The notes under the pieces: model-generated
Database searches by the model: none
The model's input: only the letters and a program-made list of their open reading frames with translations
What the model was told of the DNA's origin: nothing
Assembly: GCF_910592395.1 (NCBI RefSeq)
Contig: NC_088320.1
Coordinates: forward strand, 16,244,501 to 16,308,500
DNA length: 64,000 nucleotides
Direction: 5' to 3'
Origin: Lineus longissimus
Taxonomy: Eukaryota > Nemertea > Pilidiophora > Heteronemertea > Lineidae
Shown here: piece by piece, positions 32,401 to 47,400 of the stretch
Numbering within the stretch: the first letter of the stretch is position 1
Layout of the letters: each line of letters starts with the position of its first letter
Program-made: the position numbers and the translations under genes

Positions 32401-35400
32401 ACATTTAAGCCAATGACGGTGCTGTAACCTCTGGACACCTAAGACGGAATGCATTTTTATAAGCATATTGAGACGAATAAAGCTTTCATACAAATTATCT
32501 AGTCGTAAGGAACTGGCCGCGGTATTTCTAAGGTATCCAGATTTCCCCAAAGTCCTCCCTTTATTGCACCTTGGTCCATAATGGATCGAGCCCCGGGTAT
32601 GGCAAGCCAAAGCGGAATTTATTCAAGACTTTAGAATTACTATTCTTGAAGTTAAATATAAGTTCAAGAAGGAAATATATGTTCAAGACTAAAATATGTT
32701 CAACCTTGAATCAAATGTTTTCAACCTTGAATAAGATATGTTCAACCTTGAATCAAATATGTTCAACCTTGAATAAAATATGTCCAACCTTGAACAAAAT
32801 ATATTCAACCTTGCATAAAATATGTCCAACCTTGAACAAAATATATTCAACCTTGAACAAAATATATTCAAGACTCACGTGACCATATTCAAGACTCACG
32901 TGACCATATTCAAGACGCACGTGACCACAAAATTGATGACGTAGAATCTGTGGTACTTCTGATGCGTTCTGTTTCACGACATGATTGATTGCCTGTATAG
33001 CCTAAACACCTGTCAAACATGTGTCAAAACCTCGTGCGAACAATTCGAGCTCCGAAACGCAACACAAGTACCATGGGTTCGGGAAAGTCCGGACGCGGGT
33101 TCGGGAAAGTCCGTAAAGCATCAAAACATGAGCAACTACGTCATCAATTTTGTGGTCACGTGCGTCTTGAATATGGTCACGTGAGTCTTGAATATGGTCA
33201 CGTGAGTCTTGAATATATTTTGTTCAAGGTTGAATATATTTTGTTCAAGGTTGGACATATTTTATGCAAGGTTGAATATATTTTGTTCAAGGTTGGACAT
33301 ATTTTATGCAAGGTTGAATATATTTTGTTCAAGGTTGGACATATTTTATTCAAGGTTGAACATATTTGATTCAAGGTTGAACATATCTTATTCAAGGTTG
33401 AAAACATTTGATTCAAGGTTGAACAAATTTTAGTCTTGAACATATATTTCCTTCTTGAACTTATATTTAACTTCTTGAATAGTAATTCTAAAGTCTTGAA
33501 TAAATTCCGCTTTGGCTTGCCATACCCGGGCTAATAATATGGAGGTCGTGGGTTCTCTCAGAAGAATTACAGCTGTTTCGTCTTTGTGATCTTGAGCAAG
33601 ACACTCAACCCTTTCAATTGTTTCTTTCTTCAAATGAGGGACGTAAAACCGAAGCGTCTTGTACTCTGTGTCTTCGCTCGGCGTACCTGGTGTCTCTGAA
33701 GTTGTTCCTGGTGAGTTTGCCAGGGCAGTAAATACCCCACCAAGTGAGAAAAAAACCAATAAACCAAATTGGTGCCTAAAAAAGCCCAAGAGGCATGTGA
33801 AAACGCTCTTCCCGCCTTATAATTGGAGGAGGATTCCCTGGGACCGCTAAAGAGTTGAGCAAACCATGGGACGACGAGGAAGCCTAACCAAGGTAGCTCA
33901 AAAAAGATGACATAACGTGGTGGAGGATTCGCGGAGGCCAGCCTCATGTGACCCGTGCCCCCCCCCCTCCCGATATACCAGTTGATTAAATGGAGGGTCT
34001 GAGAGAGAAAACGACTATTTCTTGATCAGATATATATAACGGTCCTAACGGACAGCTCTACTTTTGGCAATGCACTCACACTTTCCAAGAGGACTACTTA
34101 AAGCTTAACACGATCTTAATGATGTAATATGGTATGATGATAATGATGATCACGAAGGTAAATTTACTAAAATGAGAAAAAGTTTCATTCTGTGTTTGTT
34201 TCAAACAAAAAGGCTACTATGTGTACCAACCTGAGCAAATATAGACGTTTGTGCGGCTGGACCAGATGCTAGGGTATTGTTGTCGCCTCCGAACCAAGAA
34301 TTAACAATGATTGGGCCCGTATCCTCCCCTACGCTAATTGGCTTCGAGAGTACGTTAACCAAGCAAGGCGTGTTAAGGTTTGAGTTTACTGTGTATTCCC
34401 ATTTACCTTTCTGAAGTGGAAATGTTATTTTAAAGCTGATACTTGTAAAGTTCAACCACTGGCACTATCATTAGGATGACGATGCAAGCCTGTGCCATGG
34501 GCGTCACCTGGGTCGTCAATATCTAAGAAACCTTTTATCATTCCTGCATGCATTCCAAGCGAAAGTTTTGTGCTAATAATTTTTGTGTATGCATGTACGT
34601 CAGGCAGGTCGTATATACGCCTGGCTGATTCTTTAGCTACATATATAATATAATAATACGAGTCTTATATAGCGCAGTATCCAACCATTAACTGGCCGCT
34701 CAAAGCGCTTGATAGGCCTCTTTAAAAAGCAAATGTTTCAGTTGTCCCTTGAAAGATAACAGAGAGCTGCAGTTCCAGCAACTGGCCTCTAAAATGGCCT
34801 ATACGATTATGTAAAAATTTTCTAATACCGAATTTTGAATGTAGCTGTGACTAGCAATATATTGTAGGAGGTCATTAGACAGACCTGCGTGATATTTTCC
34901 ACAAAGCAAACTTGCCAAGCTTACCAATGCAGTTCCAGGAATGTCAATCTGAATGATCTGATTATCCCTGTCCTCTCGATAATTTGCGATGTCGCTCTTG
35001 TCGATGACAGACCCATCGGGTGCCTCAATACGAGCCTCGACCACAGCACTTTTAGACAAGTAGTTGAATGTGATGGTCGTGTCCTTGCCAATAGTGAAGT
35101 CAATAGCAAAGTTACCTTGCAGTCCCTTCGTCTTTTCCACATTGTTTGCAACACTCGCCACCTAAAAAATGATCTGACGTCTCTGAATAATGAAGGCAAA
35201 TTCTGATAGGGATGATTTCACATTCTCTAATCTGTCAATGGGTGGCACATCCTGGCACACAAGTTCTAAGATCGCAACGTCATCCCTACTGTTTTTTCAG
35301 AATCAGGGCCTGTACCTGAGGATTTTCTATTCGGCGTGGCGGGGTGAGCGCCACATGAAGCTTTTAAAATTACCATTCTGAAACGATGTGATTTTAAAAC

Positions 35401-38400
35401 ATCATCAAGTGCAGCAAAAATTAAATCCGTGTAGATTTGAGAAGGTGGTCGCTTGAGCGTAACTTGTGAATCCACAATATATTTCAAAGCATTATTGTCT
35501 TCACGTTGCTATGAGAACTGAAGGCCGCTAAATCCCTCGTTTGCAAAAAGAGTATCATTGATTATGCCGTTGAAATTTCGATCAGCAAAACATCGTACTT
35601 AGTTGTTCTTGGTCGTGGACTCAATCATGCTACTTTTTAGCGGGAGACGGCAAATAATTATGGTAAAGTGTCGCTTACCGACACCGAAGAACTGGCTGTC
35701 CACGTGGATTCTCTGCTTGTGATGTCAGCAATTGAAGACATTGCAGTGAAGAGATCTGCTGATGTGGCACTGCTCGTAGAGAAGAAGGGCTGCCCGCCCG
35801 TACTTTTGGCTATTTCTACGAGGACTGGATCAGATGCTTTACTGTATCCGATGGTATGGAAGGTTACTCCCAATTCCATGGCCACGGGGACCATAGACAA
35901 TGGGTTTACACCAGCAGTATTCTGGCCATCAGTCATTAGGATGACACTAGCACCCTTAGCCCAAGCTCTACCAGCAGATGTCGATGTTAGAACCTGCAAG
36001 AGAATCGGTTGTCATAAGCCACGGTCCTGGTATACTTTGAAATTTGAAATTTAAAGCTACTGGTTCAATAATATATTGTCGATGACATAATGAAAATACC
36101 GGTAGTAATGTATTTGACGACTTTTGCACATTACTACAAGTACCAGCGTCATGTCCCCTTGGCAAGATCTAGGAGATGGACTTGCGTGGTAAGGTATCGC
36201 CGAAAGAGCTTGGTCTTGCCTGATTCATGCAGACTCGTACAAGTGTGGGACCTACCAGCGGTAGGCGAACTTGTTCCGAGATTTTTTATCCACTGGACAG
36301 CTTTTCCGTCCAGAGAAAAAAATTGAAGACCTTTGGAAAAATATGGGCCAGCACCAGAAACGAATCATAGCTTACGCTAGGCTGAGCATTTGCTAACGAA
36401 GACGACAAAACCACTGGGATTCAGAATAAAGGCAAAATGAGACATTGCATTTGTGTGAAATCCAAGATTTTTATGCAAGAAGTACTTAATAGGTATCCCC
36501 AAAGTAAATGCCCTGTCCATTTAGGCCACTGTGCAAAAACTAATTTGCCGATTCTTAGAATTACTTTTTTGGGACCCGAAATGGTTTACATATTTCAGTA
36601 AGCATGGTTTATACGAAAACAAATCGTTGTAGATAATGTATGTACTCACGTGCAGTGACATAGTGCATTGATTCTGACATTGTCTCTTCTGTACTGCATT
36701 CTTTTAGATGAACATTGATGAAGTATTCAGGTTATAATTTGTTTTTCATGTACATCTTCGAATGTGCCAAGTTTCGTTCAAAACTATCAGAAAAAAGCCG
36801 CCACTATTTAGAAATAATTTGTGTACTTGATTTGGAAGGTGTCTTACCTGGTAATTTCATTGGGTCCCAAAATTAGATTGAAGAAAAACCAAACTTTGAA
36901 AATTGGCCCAGGAGATTTTGCACAGCGGCCCAAAAGGACTATAACATTCATAGTCCAATCGTAAATGTGATGCCCGGATCGTTTGGTGCTCTGGAGGGCT
37001 AACTACAAGTCGGATTTCTTTTGAAATTGGTTTTTATTGGTCGCCACCTCAAAACCAAGCAGGATCTTTTCATTTTAGTAACCAGGGTAACGATTTGTTT
37101 TGCATGCATTTGTGTACAGTGACGTAGTGCACTGAATTCAGACATTTTCAGCTCTGTACGGTTTATTTCTCGACTAATCTTGACAAAATGTTCAGATTGT
37201 TATATGTTTGTGTCCATCTACACATGTGCCAAGAATGAATCAAAACTATCCAGAAACAAAATATGGCCAATCCAGGTACCCCACAAAAAGACAATTGGAC
37301 TTCGTTGAAGAAAATGCTTTATTTCTGCACTGGGAATTCTAAAACTACAAAACACCAATTGGTTTTGTGGCGCAGAATCAATAAAAAGAAACTTCAAAGG
37401 AATCCAACCAGCAGTTTGTCCTCCAGGGCCCCAGACGATACGGACATAACATTTACAAATATACTTTACATGTAGCAGATATAGTGAAGAAGTCTATGTT
37501 ATATACATGTAAAGTGTGTTCATTTTTCGATCAAAAATCCTGGGTAATTAATGAGACTAAATGCAAAAAATTAACGTTCCCATTGAGAAAAGGATTTTTG
37601 AGGAAAACTTTCAGCGTCACCCATCACAGAAGACGCTTGTAGTTTTTGCACCGACGTCTTCCATTGACGACAGAACCGAATAGAAAGTCAGTTGCTCGTT
37701 ATTTACTTACATTCATAGCATGTTGCATTCCAGTTCCAATTGCTGTTCCTCCATTCGTCGTTTTTGGAATGTAACTTGCCACCTTCAGTTTGTCTGCCCG
37801 ACTCTGTATCCTAGTCATCTCCAGACTGGTCCTTGCTGTATTTGAAAATATCACGATGCCAACGTAACTGCCGTTCTTGATAATATTCTGAATGAAGTTG
37901 TTTGCTGCTTGCTGCATCATTATTATGGGCGTTCCCTGGAAACAACTATGCTTTAAACCCACAATAGCGAGGTTTCGCAAGCTAACGTTTTCCGTTAACG
38001 ATTACATTTTCTATGAGCCTCTGCGGGATACTTTTACGCATAAATCGCTTGCTGCTCGTAAGTGAAATTATGATTTAGTAAAAGCCCAGCCTTATACCTT
38101 GTGATCAATGGATTCAATTGGAAACGTATTCTTACTTATATGAGTATATTACCTGTAGGGTCCTATAATTTCAAGAAAGCATGGCGCATATATAATTTAG
38201 CGGTAGTCAAACTTGAGTGATAGATCAAAGAATTTTCAGCTGTACGGGAAGCTTTAATACGAGAGTCGATGACGTCATTGCGTCAAGTCCTATGTCGGCA
38301 GGAAATTTCGCGTCAGGATGGCGTCAAATCGTAATCGTAAAGGTAAAATGTAAGGTTGCAAAACCTGCCTAATGATCACTCTTTACGCCGACGACGCATC

Positions 38401-41400
38401 TGCACCCAAATTTGAAATGAGCATGGCTCATTTGAATCTTGCATTAATTGGGTATGCATTCAGATATTGATAGGTCGCGCCGTACTTTCACACTGTTGGT
38501 ACAATTACATCTATTTCCTATTTCTGCCGCCAACAGTCAGCCAAAATCATTCAAATGCACGCATGCTCGCACGTTATCTGTATTATACCATTGGTGCGTG
38601 TATCAATTTTCCCCATCGCTGCATGTTGATTTAGCATAATAGTGTCGATTCAGAGTTATAGGATCAGTACAACTGACAAACTCACTGTACCGAGAACACC
38701 CTGACAAGATTAAACACAGTTTTCCCCGGTTTAGCCATGTCTATTACTAGCCTTGCACAATACTTACCGCCATACTTCCTGATACATCAAACAAAAGAAC
38801 GACCTTCGTAAAGTTACCAGCCTGAATTAGTCTGAAGCTAGGGTTGGTGTTCAACCCCCTTCTAGCATTTGTAGGATTATTGTCTGAAATAGCAAAAATG
38901 TTACATACTACATTGATGAGTATTCGTTTTTGAATGTGTTTCTCTGACCGATTTACATGTATGTCGAAGTTGGTGTACAGTTACTGTAATTGTTGTTAAC
39001 TGTACTCCTTATCATGATTCGTGCAAATGTCGCAGGGTATTACCAGACTCTGGTATTACCACGAAGTGGACACCGACACATCCAAGGCCTACCTTATATT
39101 GTCTACGAAACATGGCAATGACATAGAATTCTGGCTAAAAAATATTTTGTGAGCATGCGCGACCTATTCGCGAAATTAATTAAAATATTCTACAGGCAAA
39201 ACTGTTTTACAGTATCTGACTGTTTCGTGTCGGTTGGTTTATGGGCTAAATTCAACCTCAAAGCCGAACCCCAAAGGTTCAAAAGCTTCTCTAAGCTGAC
39301 TGGATCGGAGAACTTTGTCACTCTCTGGTTGGCAAGCAATCGAACCTCGATATAAGGTGATGTATTTTCGTACAAGCACGACAATGATTTGAATTTCGCC
39401 AAACTCATTCAGTGATATCGCCTAAGACAACACGATTGAATCACCTTGCAAAACTACATCCCTAAAGATCGATAAAACGACGTCGCAAAGTCCATTTCCG
39501 CCATGCGGAAATTTGAGAAAACTCTTGTAAATTTTCTAATGAATAAAAACAAAATTTTGATAAAGCAAACACGTTCTCTCGAAAATGCTATTTGCCACCC
39601 GATAAAACAATGGCAACGGCGATAGAGTTGAGATACATACTGTTTTTGAAGTCGACGCTCTGCCGCATCACCTCCCAAGCGCTCTTGCCATTGCATTTTG
39701 AATTCTGTTCATTTGGAGCCTTCTTATTGTGTACAATACTGTCATCCCCGAGGGTACCATCATCACAGAAATCGTCAATCTAAAATACACAAATCAGTGC
39801 ATGCATAATCACCAAAACACTGCAGTTAAACAGAGAGTGGTTCTTGGGTCTATCGACGATATTCGTCACGGCCAAATCGACCAATGGAATTCCGTGGAAA
39901 TTTGGTATGAAATTTGCCGAGCGGCCAAGATCGATAGAGAATTGCTTTGGGAACACGACAAAGATTGTCTGCAATGCGGCAATTACGCCTGACAGCAGTT
40001 ATGGCCGTTACCATGGCAACGAGTCGTAAACAGCGTCATTTTTTTGTAAAATACACAATTTTGGAAATACACAATTTATGAGCCCATTCGTATGTGTCCT
40101 TGTGTCGGCTATCGTTTGAGCATAACAATACATTTCTTCAAGGTCAAGGTCTTTGGGAAGGTAATACACAAACGTTTTACGTTTTAAAGCGTGCACTTGC
40201 GGGCAAGAACCTTCTCGTCACCCCACGGTTCCAAAGCTCGAGTTTTGGCGGGAGAGCTTTCAGCTCAGCGGCCGCATTGGCTTGGAACTCTCTCGGCCAA
40301 TGCCTACGCCAGGAGGACACTCTGAACAAGTTCAGGAAGGCTCTAAAAACTGAGCTTTTCAGAAAACATTTCTAATGACTGTCAACTATAGTGGGGAGCG
40401 CTTTTGAACATTTTCAAATGGAAACAGCGCTTTATAAATTTAACTTTATTAACTTTATTATTATTTACAAATTAAAACGGTGTGAGCAACCTCAGACGCA
40501 CGGGATTTCGTAAATATATTCAATGCAAACCATAGGCCTGATTTATATTCAATATATACTAATGTTTGCATCTATACGAGCTAGCTTTGGAAGAAACACA
40601 TTAGAAAAATCATATGTTGATGAGACGATTAACTGATATTTCTAGGGTGGTGAGATTTTTGCCGTTCACTGCGTAGGAACTGGTGACAATCCCATTATTG
40701 TACATAGATGCATCCACAAATATTATCGCAGGCTACCAGCAGGCGAGCCTGCACAGTATCTTGTTTGGTGATCCTCGACTCTATGTCATGGTAAGCGCCA
40801 CGGATAGAAGCCCAGGGTGGAAGTATGTAAATGCTGAAAATCTAAATGAGAACTGGCCTCTCCACCACCTCGAGACATTGACCTCCTTCTCCTCCCATAC
40901 TTACTTTCTCTATAAACGGCAAGTACATGTATGACGCCGTAGTGACATTTTGATTCAAATCCGGTTCGAAGCGGCAATTCTTGTCCGGAAGACCTGTCTG
41001 CCCAATCTTGCAAATTCCTTTCGTCACCTTGTCCCTCTGCTGACCGGGAATGCTGCCGGGACATCTGCCGAATTATGTGGTTAATGAAAGTTAAATTAGT
41101 GGTCGCGAATACTTAATTAAGGGGGCCTCGACCAAAATCGAAAGGTCCATGTCCTTGTTTGCATGTATCTCCGCTGGCGTCATCCCATTCAATGGGTAAT
41201 TTTGAACAGCCAAAATTGTTAACTCTAATGCAAGTATCAATTCGTTTCTTGTACCCCCCTCCTCAAGGGTAGTTGAGCTATCACCACTAATCTTTGCCGA
41301 TGCTTGAGTAGTGTTTATATTTCCTTCAGTGAAAATTTGGCGAAGCTGGAAAGAATAAGGATGCTAATGTGTCGATGTCTTGTCGAACATACAGCCTTAC

Positions 41401-44400
41401 CCAGTAAAATTAGTCCGGTTACTTTATATGATGGTGACAACTGATATATTGTTGATGGTGATGTCTTGACGAAAGAAAAAGTAGCCTTGGTGAAAAAAGG
41501 GTGATGCTTGAGCATTAAGATGTCGTTATAGGGTGATAAGGTGTCGTACCCTTGAGGAGGGGGGGTACAAGACACGAATTGATACTTGCATAAGAACTGC
41601 GCTGCTCACGTTAACCCTCGCCAACACTTTGGGACACAAACAACCCGGGACACATAGGGCCAAGAACAGGCAAATCAATTTGAATTACTCCAGTTAACTG
41701 TCTACACTGAGTTCGTAAACATGCTCGAATCATCCAGCTTCGGTTGCAAACCACAACAATATGTTCTTAAAGTTGTACGCCTTTCGTATTTGATGGTGGG
41801 CCAGTAAGAAAGAAATACAATTTTATACAATTCCGTTGCGCAGTTAATGTGAATGCGACGTTGTTGCTGAAACTTAGAGTATATTGTATATCTGTCAACG
41901 GCAATGTTGAAGTTTCTAATCAGTATATAGATACATATTTACGCATTTGGAGATTTTCAAATTCATCTACAATTTTCGAATTTTTTACTAACGGCATGGG
42001 CCATTGGTGTACAGGCACTTGTATGTATTTGGAGCATGAACTTGAGAAGCGCGATGTCATGATCAACTTACTGAGTTTCGTGGTACTCTCCGTCTTCAAT
42101 ATAGTAGTGGGTTGAAGTAGGGTATTCGTCAAACAAACCCCAGCGGAAATGGCCCCATTCGTGGACAAGAGTTTTACCTAGAAAGGAAGATTAGAATACG
42201 GTTTCATGAATGCACGGAATCTATGAACGTGATATCACTCCATTTACCACTGCATCGCGACCAGTTCACCACTGCATCACGACATGCCTAAATGGGATTT
42301 CTCACGGCCAGCGATTCAGCCTACTTTTTTCATTTTCTCGGGCGGTAAAAATGAATCTTCTCCTTTCCTGTTTAAAAGTCCGGCGCAAATCAGTTAGCTA
42401 GATAGATTCGGTGGTCTAACTGCAGATGTAGTAAGTGACATAATGACGCTAAAAGAGACTCAAGGGACTTCTCATTCTTCTCCTTAAAGGTTATCAATGC
42501 AATGATAAATAAGGAAGTGACTACTTGGCAAGCCCGGCTTACCAAACAGCGACTTTTTCTTGTCCTGAATGGAGAGCCGAACTCATTAATGTTAAAGTAA
42601 AGTCTCCAGCTTGCCAAACAGGGTAGATTTTTACCTGTTTGGCAAGCCCGGCTGGCCGAACAGGGTGGCTTTTTAGTGCTGTTTGGCAAGCGGCTCTCCA
42701 AACAGGACAAAAAAGATGCCTGTTCGGCGAGCGGCTTGCCAAATAGACCCGGCCAATAAATAAACTGCATGCGTATTCTTTAGATGTGGCAGATGATATC
42801 GTAGTCTGTAACTTAATTTTAGTTAGTATACCTCGCACATTGTCCAAAGTCTTTGCTGCCTGCACCTGCACTCCTCATTGTAAATGTACCGCATGTATAC
42901 GAATAAATAAATAAACAATGAACATGCTGACAATAGGGCCCGTAATAGGGTTCTGTTAAGAAAATCGAGTATGAATTGACGATGCAACTAATGCTTTGAG
43001 ACCGACTGAGGCGCGTTAAGGGCACTGCATTGCTCCTGCGAAATTAGCTTTAAGTCAGGGGTATAATGTTGCATGAAGTTAGTGCAACAAACCTATCGAT
43101 CCGGAAGCAGAATAATGATATCGTTGTTAGAATCTTCATCCTGAAGTCGATTCTATTCAAATACACTTTCACTTCAAGGTAACCATTTACCTTCATGGGA
43201 TTACAATTGTCCTTTGAAGAGAACAGACCCGTCGTGTCAACATGATATAGGCACATGTCTGATTATATGTCACTGTTGTTTAAGTTAGGTGATGTCTTTT
43301 TCATTGCAGTTTATGGTTATAAATGTCCAGAGATATGCCAACAAAATGTAAGGTAGAATGGGGTATTTGTAGCCCCTGTTTATTTGTAGCTCCAGCTGCT
43401 GCAGCATTGCATGAGGATATCAATCAATATCATAGGTAGGGGCTACAAATACCCCAATCTCCCCCAATCTCCCCTCAACTGAATTGCAGGAGCTGAATTT
43501 AAGGAGCCTCATGGCCTAGTGGTTACACTGCTGGCCACCACGCAATAGGGCCCGGGTTCGATCCCGGGGAGAACCCAGGATCGTATGTCTGGATGAAACG
43601 GCGTGGCTTTCAAGGAACTAAAATTCCTGGCTCTTCACAGTCCTTCGAATGAGACTCAAAACCGAGGTTCCTTGTACCTGGTGTCTATGCCAGGGCAAGC
43701 TAAGACCCCACCAAGTGAGACACATGAGTAGCTTGCGTGAACTCTATCTCTCGCCAAAGTCGGACCACTAGGCCAATAAACCCAATTGGCGCCTAACCGT
43801 GGCACGCAGGATACGCTCATCCCGCCTTGGAGGAGGATTACTCCATGGAGAATGACCCCTCCAAGTGCAGAGCGAACGCTGAAGAAGAAGAAGAAGAAGA
43901 ACTGAATTGCAAAGGAATGTAGTCTACCCGCAGGTTTGCAAAATGGATATGCCAGTCTGTAGGCCATTGGGTTTGAAGTAATTTTTCAGGTGTTATCCGA
44001 CATGACAATTTTGATTGCTGCCCTTGTCAATGGGAATGAATCAGTTAGGGATATTTTCAGCGGATCATTCGGACGTTTTTATACACCAAGAATTGGGAGA
44101 GATGTTGTTCAATTTCTGGTCCAGAAGCCGAGGTTTTTTGGACGTTAACGGGATTTACAGTCGATGCATTCAATAATATCTTTGACGAAGTTGGCAAAGG
44201 TTGCCTCATAAGCCTGTATCTCTTCTGAGGTGATGCGGTCATTCCTCACTGCCATGGTGTTGGCTGTCGATTGGAACAGTTCAAGAATAGTTCAGACCTT
44301 TAGAATTGTTGAACAGTACCGATGGATCAGGACTGTTCCAGCAAGACAAACGAGGAGAATGTTCTGTAACTGTTCTACAGTAATACAGATCATACAGACA

Positions 44401-47400
44401 TGATGGTTATTGGAAGAAAACCAACATCTCAATTTGACCAGCGTGTAGTTGCCTATACTGACCCACCTTCATCAAAGCGGCATTATTTTACGTATTACAA
44501 AATTGAATCAGGCCCATTTCACTGAATACCTCGCCTGTCAAATTAAATGATGTATCCTGGCCTGGCACTTTCGGACTGTCGAACTCGGATCCGGAGTCGG
44601 GTAGCTACAAATCCTGCCAAAAAGCTATATACCCCGTTCGTAATTCGTGAAGGAGAAATGCAGTTATACACAATGCAAATTACCTTTGTATTCACATTAA
44701 AGTTATCTTGGCATTCGCATTGGCATTAACCTTCAAAGTTGATTGGCATGGCATAATGCATCTTTTCTGTTCAACAAGTATTTTACAAATACCGTAATCG
44801 TTTATGTTGGTGTACGACTTATCGGATGAAGCCGCTATAGACTAACGGCTCGGATCGGACGCCGGCCGGCTAACGCCGGGTCAAGAGGACGCCCACATTT
44901 TAATTGGCGTGACATCCGGCGGATGTCATCGTCTACTTGCCTTATTTGCCATACTCCATAAAGGTTCCTGTCAGTGCTTCTCATGTGGTTCAGGATAAAT
45001 CGTTGATAACTTACCTGGCGGGCCAAACTTCTTTGTAGCGAATTCTACATCGGTGAGGAACCTGCGCGTCAGGTGGATGTACTTAGCCTGCTCGCCACAC
45101 AAGGCATACTGCATGGTATACGGGACGTCCCCTTTTTTAGGGTTTCGTTGGTCAACGCGGATGGCAGCTTTTGTGAAGGTCTCATCATTGCTTGGTGCTT
45201 CATACTCCGGTTTTCTCATCCACGTAGCTGGCACAAGAATGGTAATGCTGCGGAAATAGGCCCTGTAGCGAGTAGCTCGGAACATGTTACTGGACCCCTC
45301 GGTAAATATCGCCTGAAAAACAAGGTAAAATGTGGACAACCGTGCACTAGATGGCGAGTAACTATACAGATTGTAGGAAAGAGCAAATAGTGGATAGGCA
45401 ACAGTGCAGATAGTCGGAAAGAGCAAACTATTTAATACTGTTGGCATCAGACAAATGGTGAAAACGAATAATGATGGTAGGCAACTAATATGCAGATGGT
45501 GGACAAGAATACCGATGGCAGGCAACAGGAAAAAATGTCGGCAAACTGCAGATGGTCGGTAACAATACAAATGGTTTGAGAGAGTAAAGATCGGCAACAT
45601 GACATAATTTGATGGAAAGAGGGTCGGCAACAGTACAGATGGTGGGGAAGAGGAAATATGGTAGGCAACAGGACAGCTGGTGAACACGAGTACAAATGGA
45701 GAGTAAGAGTACAGATGGTGGAGAAGAGGAAATATGGTAGGCAACAGGACAGCTGGTGAACACGAGTACAGATGGAGAGTAAGAGTACAGATGGTGGAGA
45801 AGAGGAAATATGGTAGACAAAGGGACAGCTGGTGAACACGAGTACAGATGGAGAGTAAGAGTACAGATGGTGGAGAAGAGGAAATATGGTAGACAAAGGG
45901 ACAGCTGGTGAACACGAGTACAGATGGAGAGTAACAGTACAGATGGTGGAGAAGAGGAAATATGGTAGGCAAAGGGACAGCTGGTGAACACGAGTACAGT
46001 TGGAGAGTAACAGTACAGATGGTGGAGAAGAGGAAATATGGTAGGCAAAGGGACAGCTGGTGAACACGAGTACAGTTGGAGAGTAACAGTACAGATGGTG
46101 GAGAAGAGGAAATATGGTCGGCAAAGGGACAGCTGGTGAACACGAGTACAGTTGGAGAGTAACAGTACAGATGGTGGAGAAGAGGAAATATGGTAGGCAA
46201 AGGGACAGCTGGTGAACACGAGTACAGATGGAGAGTAGGATGCAGATGGTGGACAGCAACACATACAGGGTGGTACACATAGAGCAGATGGTAGGCAGCG
46301 AAGCAGATAGTGGGCAATCCCAGACTGTCGGCAACCAGTGCATATAGCTAGTACCAATTTAAAGCATGTGGAATGCAACAATGCATACGGTGAGCATAAA
46401 GCATGTAGGCAACAGCTGTAGAGGTAATCTAGCGGATTCTACAAATTATCACGGCATTCTCCCTCAAGGTACCATTAGCATTAACCTCAACGTTAATTAA
46501 CATCGTGTCTATTGTTTTTGTTCAACTAGCGCTTTTCCAATAGGCAAGTTTGCAAGTGTTACGAAGAGCTCCAAATTACAGAGTACCATATATTTCGGTC
46601 CTAAAACAAGGATTTTCTTTGAATGACCCGGGTATGATGATCGGGACATTGTTTCCAAAGCAGCTAATTCGATGACAACATTTATTATTGTAAGACATGT
46701 TTTGTTTGTGACCAACCCTTTATAAACCGACTGCATTAATTTGCAGAGATATAAAACTTCATGATTAAGCCAGTTAATTATATTGGCTAGCACTGTGTGT
46801 TTGACCTTAGAATGTCATGGGGGAAATTCCCCTTTGCCAAAATAGTACATGATTTTACTTGGTTGGCAGAAGAGGTTGTAATTTACGCCATACACATAAT
46901 ACGATACCATTCGTAACGATCACAATTCCAACTAAAAATAAGTAATTGCTTTAAAGATAAGGCCGGTTAAAGTTCGGATCTTTTATCCACCCAATATTAT
47001 TGACGATTTCGTTCATACGATTCCACCTAAAACTACGCATCAATGATGACCTTCGATGTAAAACTAAAATGAATTTGCACATGACATGAAAATACTGACA
47101 TTCGTTCGTTATCATTCATACGGACTGCAAAACCTGCCTTTTATCATATACGTTCAAGGCAGAAATGGCTTCCATGGCACGTATATATACTGCATCGATG
47201 AACACTAATGTACGCGGCATTTATGTCTGAAAATTTCCGTAAATGTGGCGATTTACTCAAGATCTTCGAGTTTGCTGTAAGGTAACCTTGTTTAATATTA
47301 CTAAAGTTAATACATTACCATTTTGAGCCGATTAAAATTGTTCAAGGGCCAAAACTAAACTCGCTTAAAACCATCGTTTGCACCAACAAACTTGATCACA

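Noticed and set aside
32571-33443. Frames with STLNKIYSTLNKICPTLNKI-type repeats on both strands
   Set aside because: Translation of the tandem units in the foldback arms; symmetrical on the two strands as expected for an inverted repeat.
43502-43575. Possible tRNA gene (A and B boxes)
   Set aside because: No acceptor stem or anticodon arm can be built; the boxes belong to a SINE head with a body and (GAA)n tail.
45447-46381. Overlapping minus-strand frames of 298-448 codons (LPYFLFSTIC and related repeats)
   Set aside because: Produced by the 74-bp minisatellite cycling through all frames; no start, signal or splice support.
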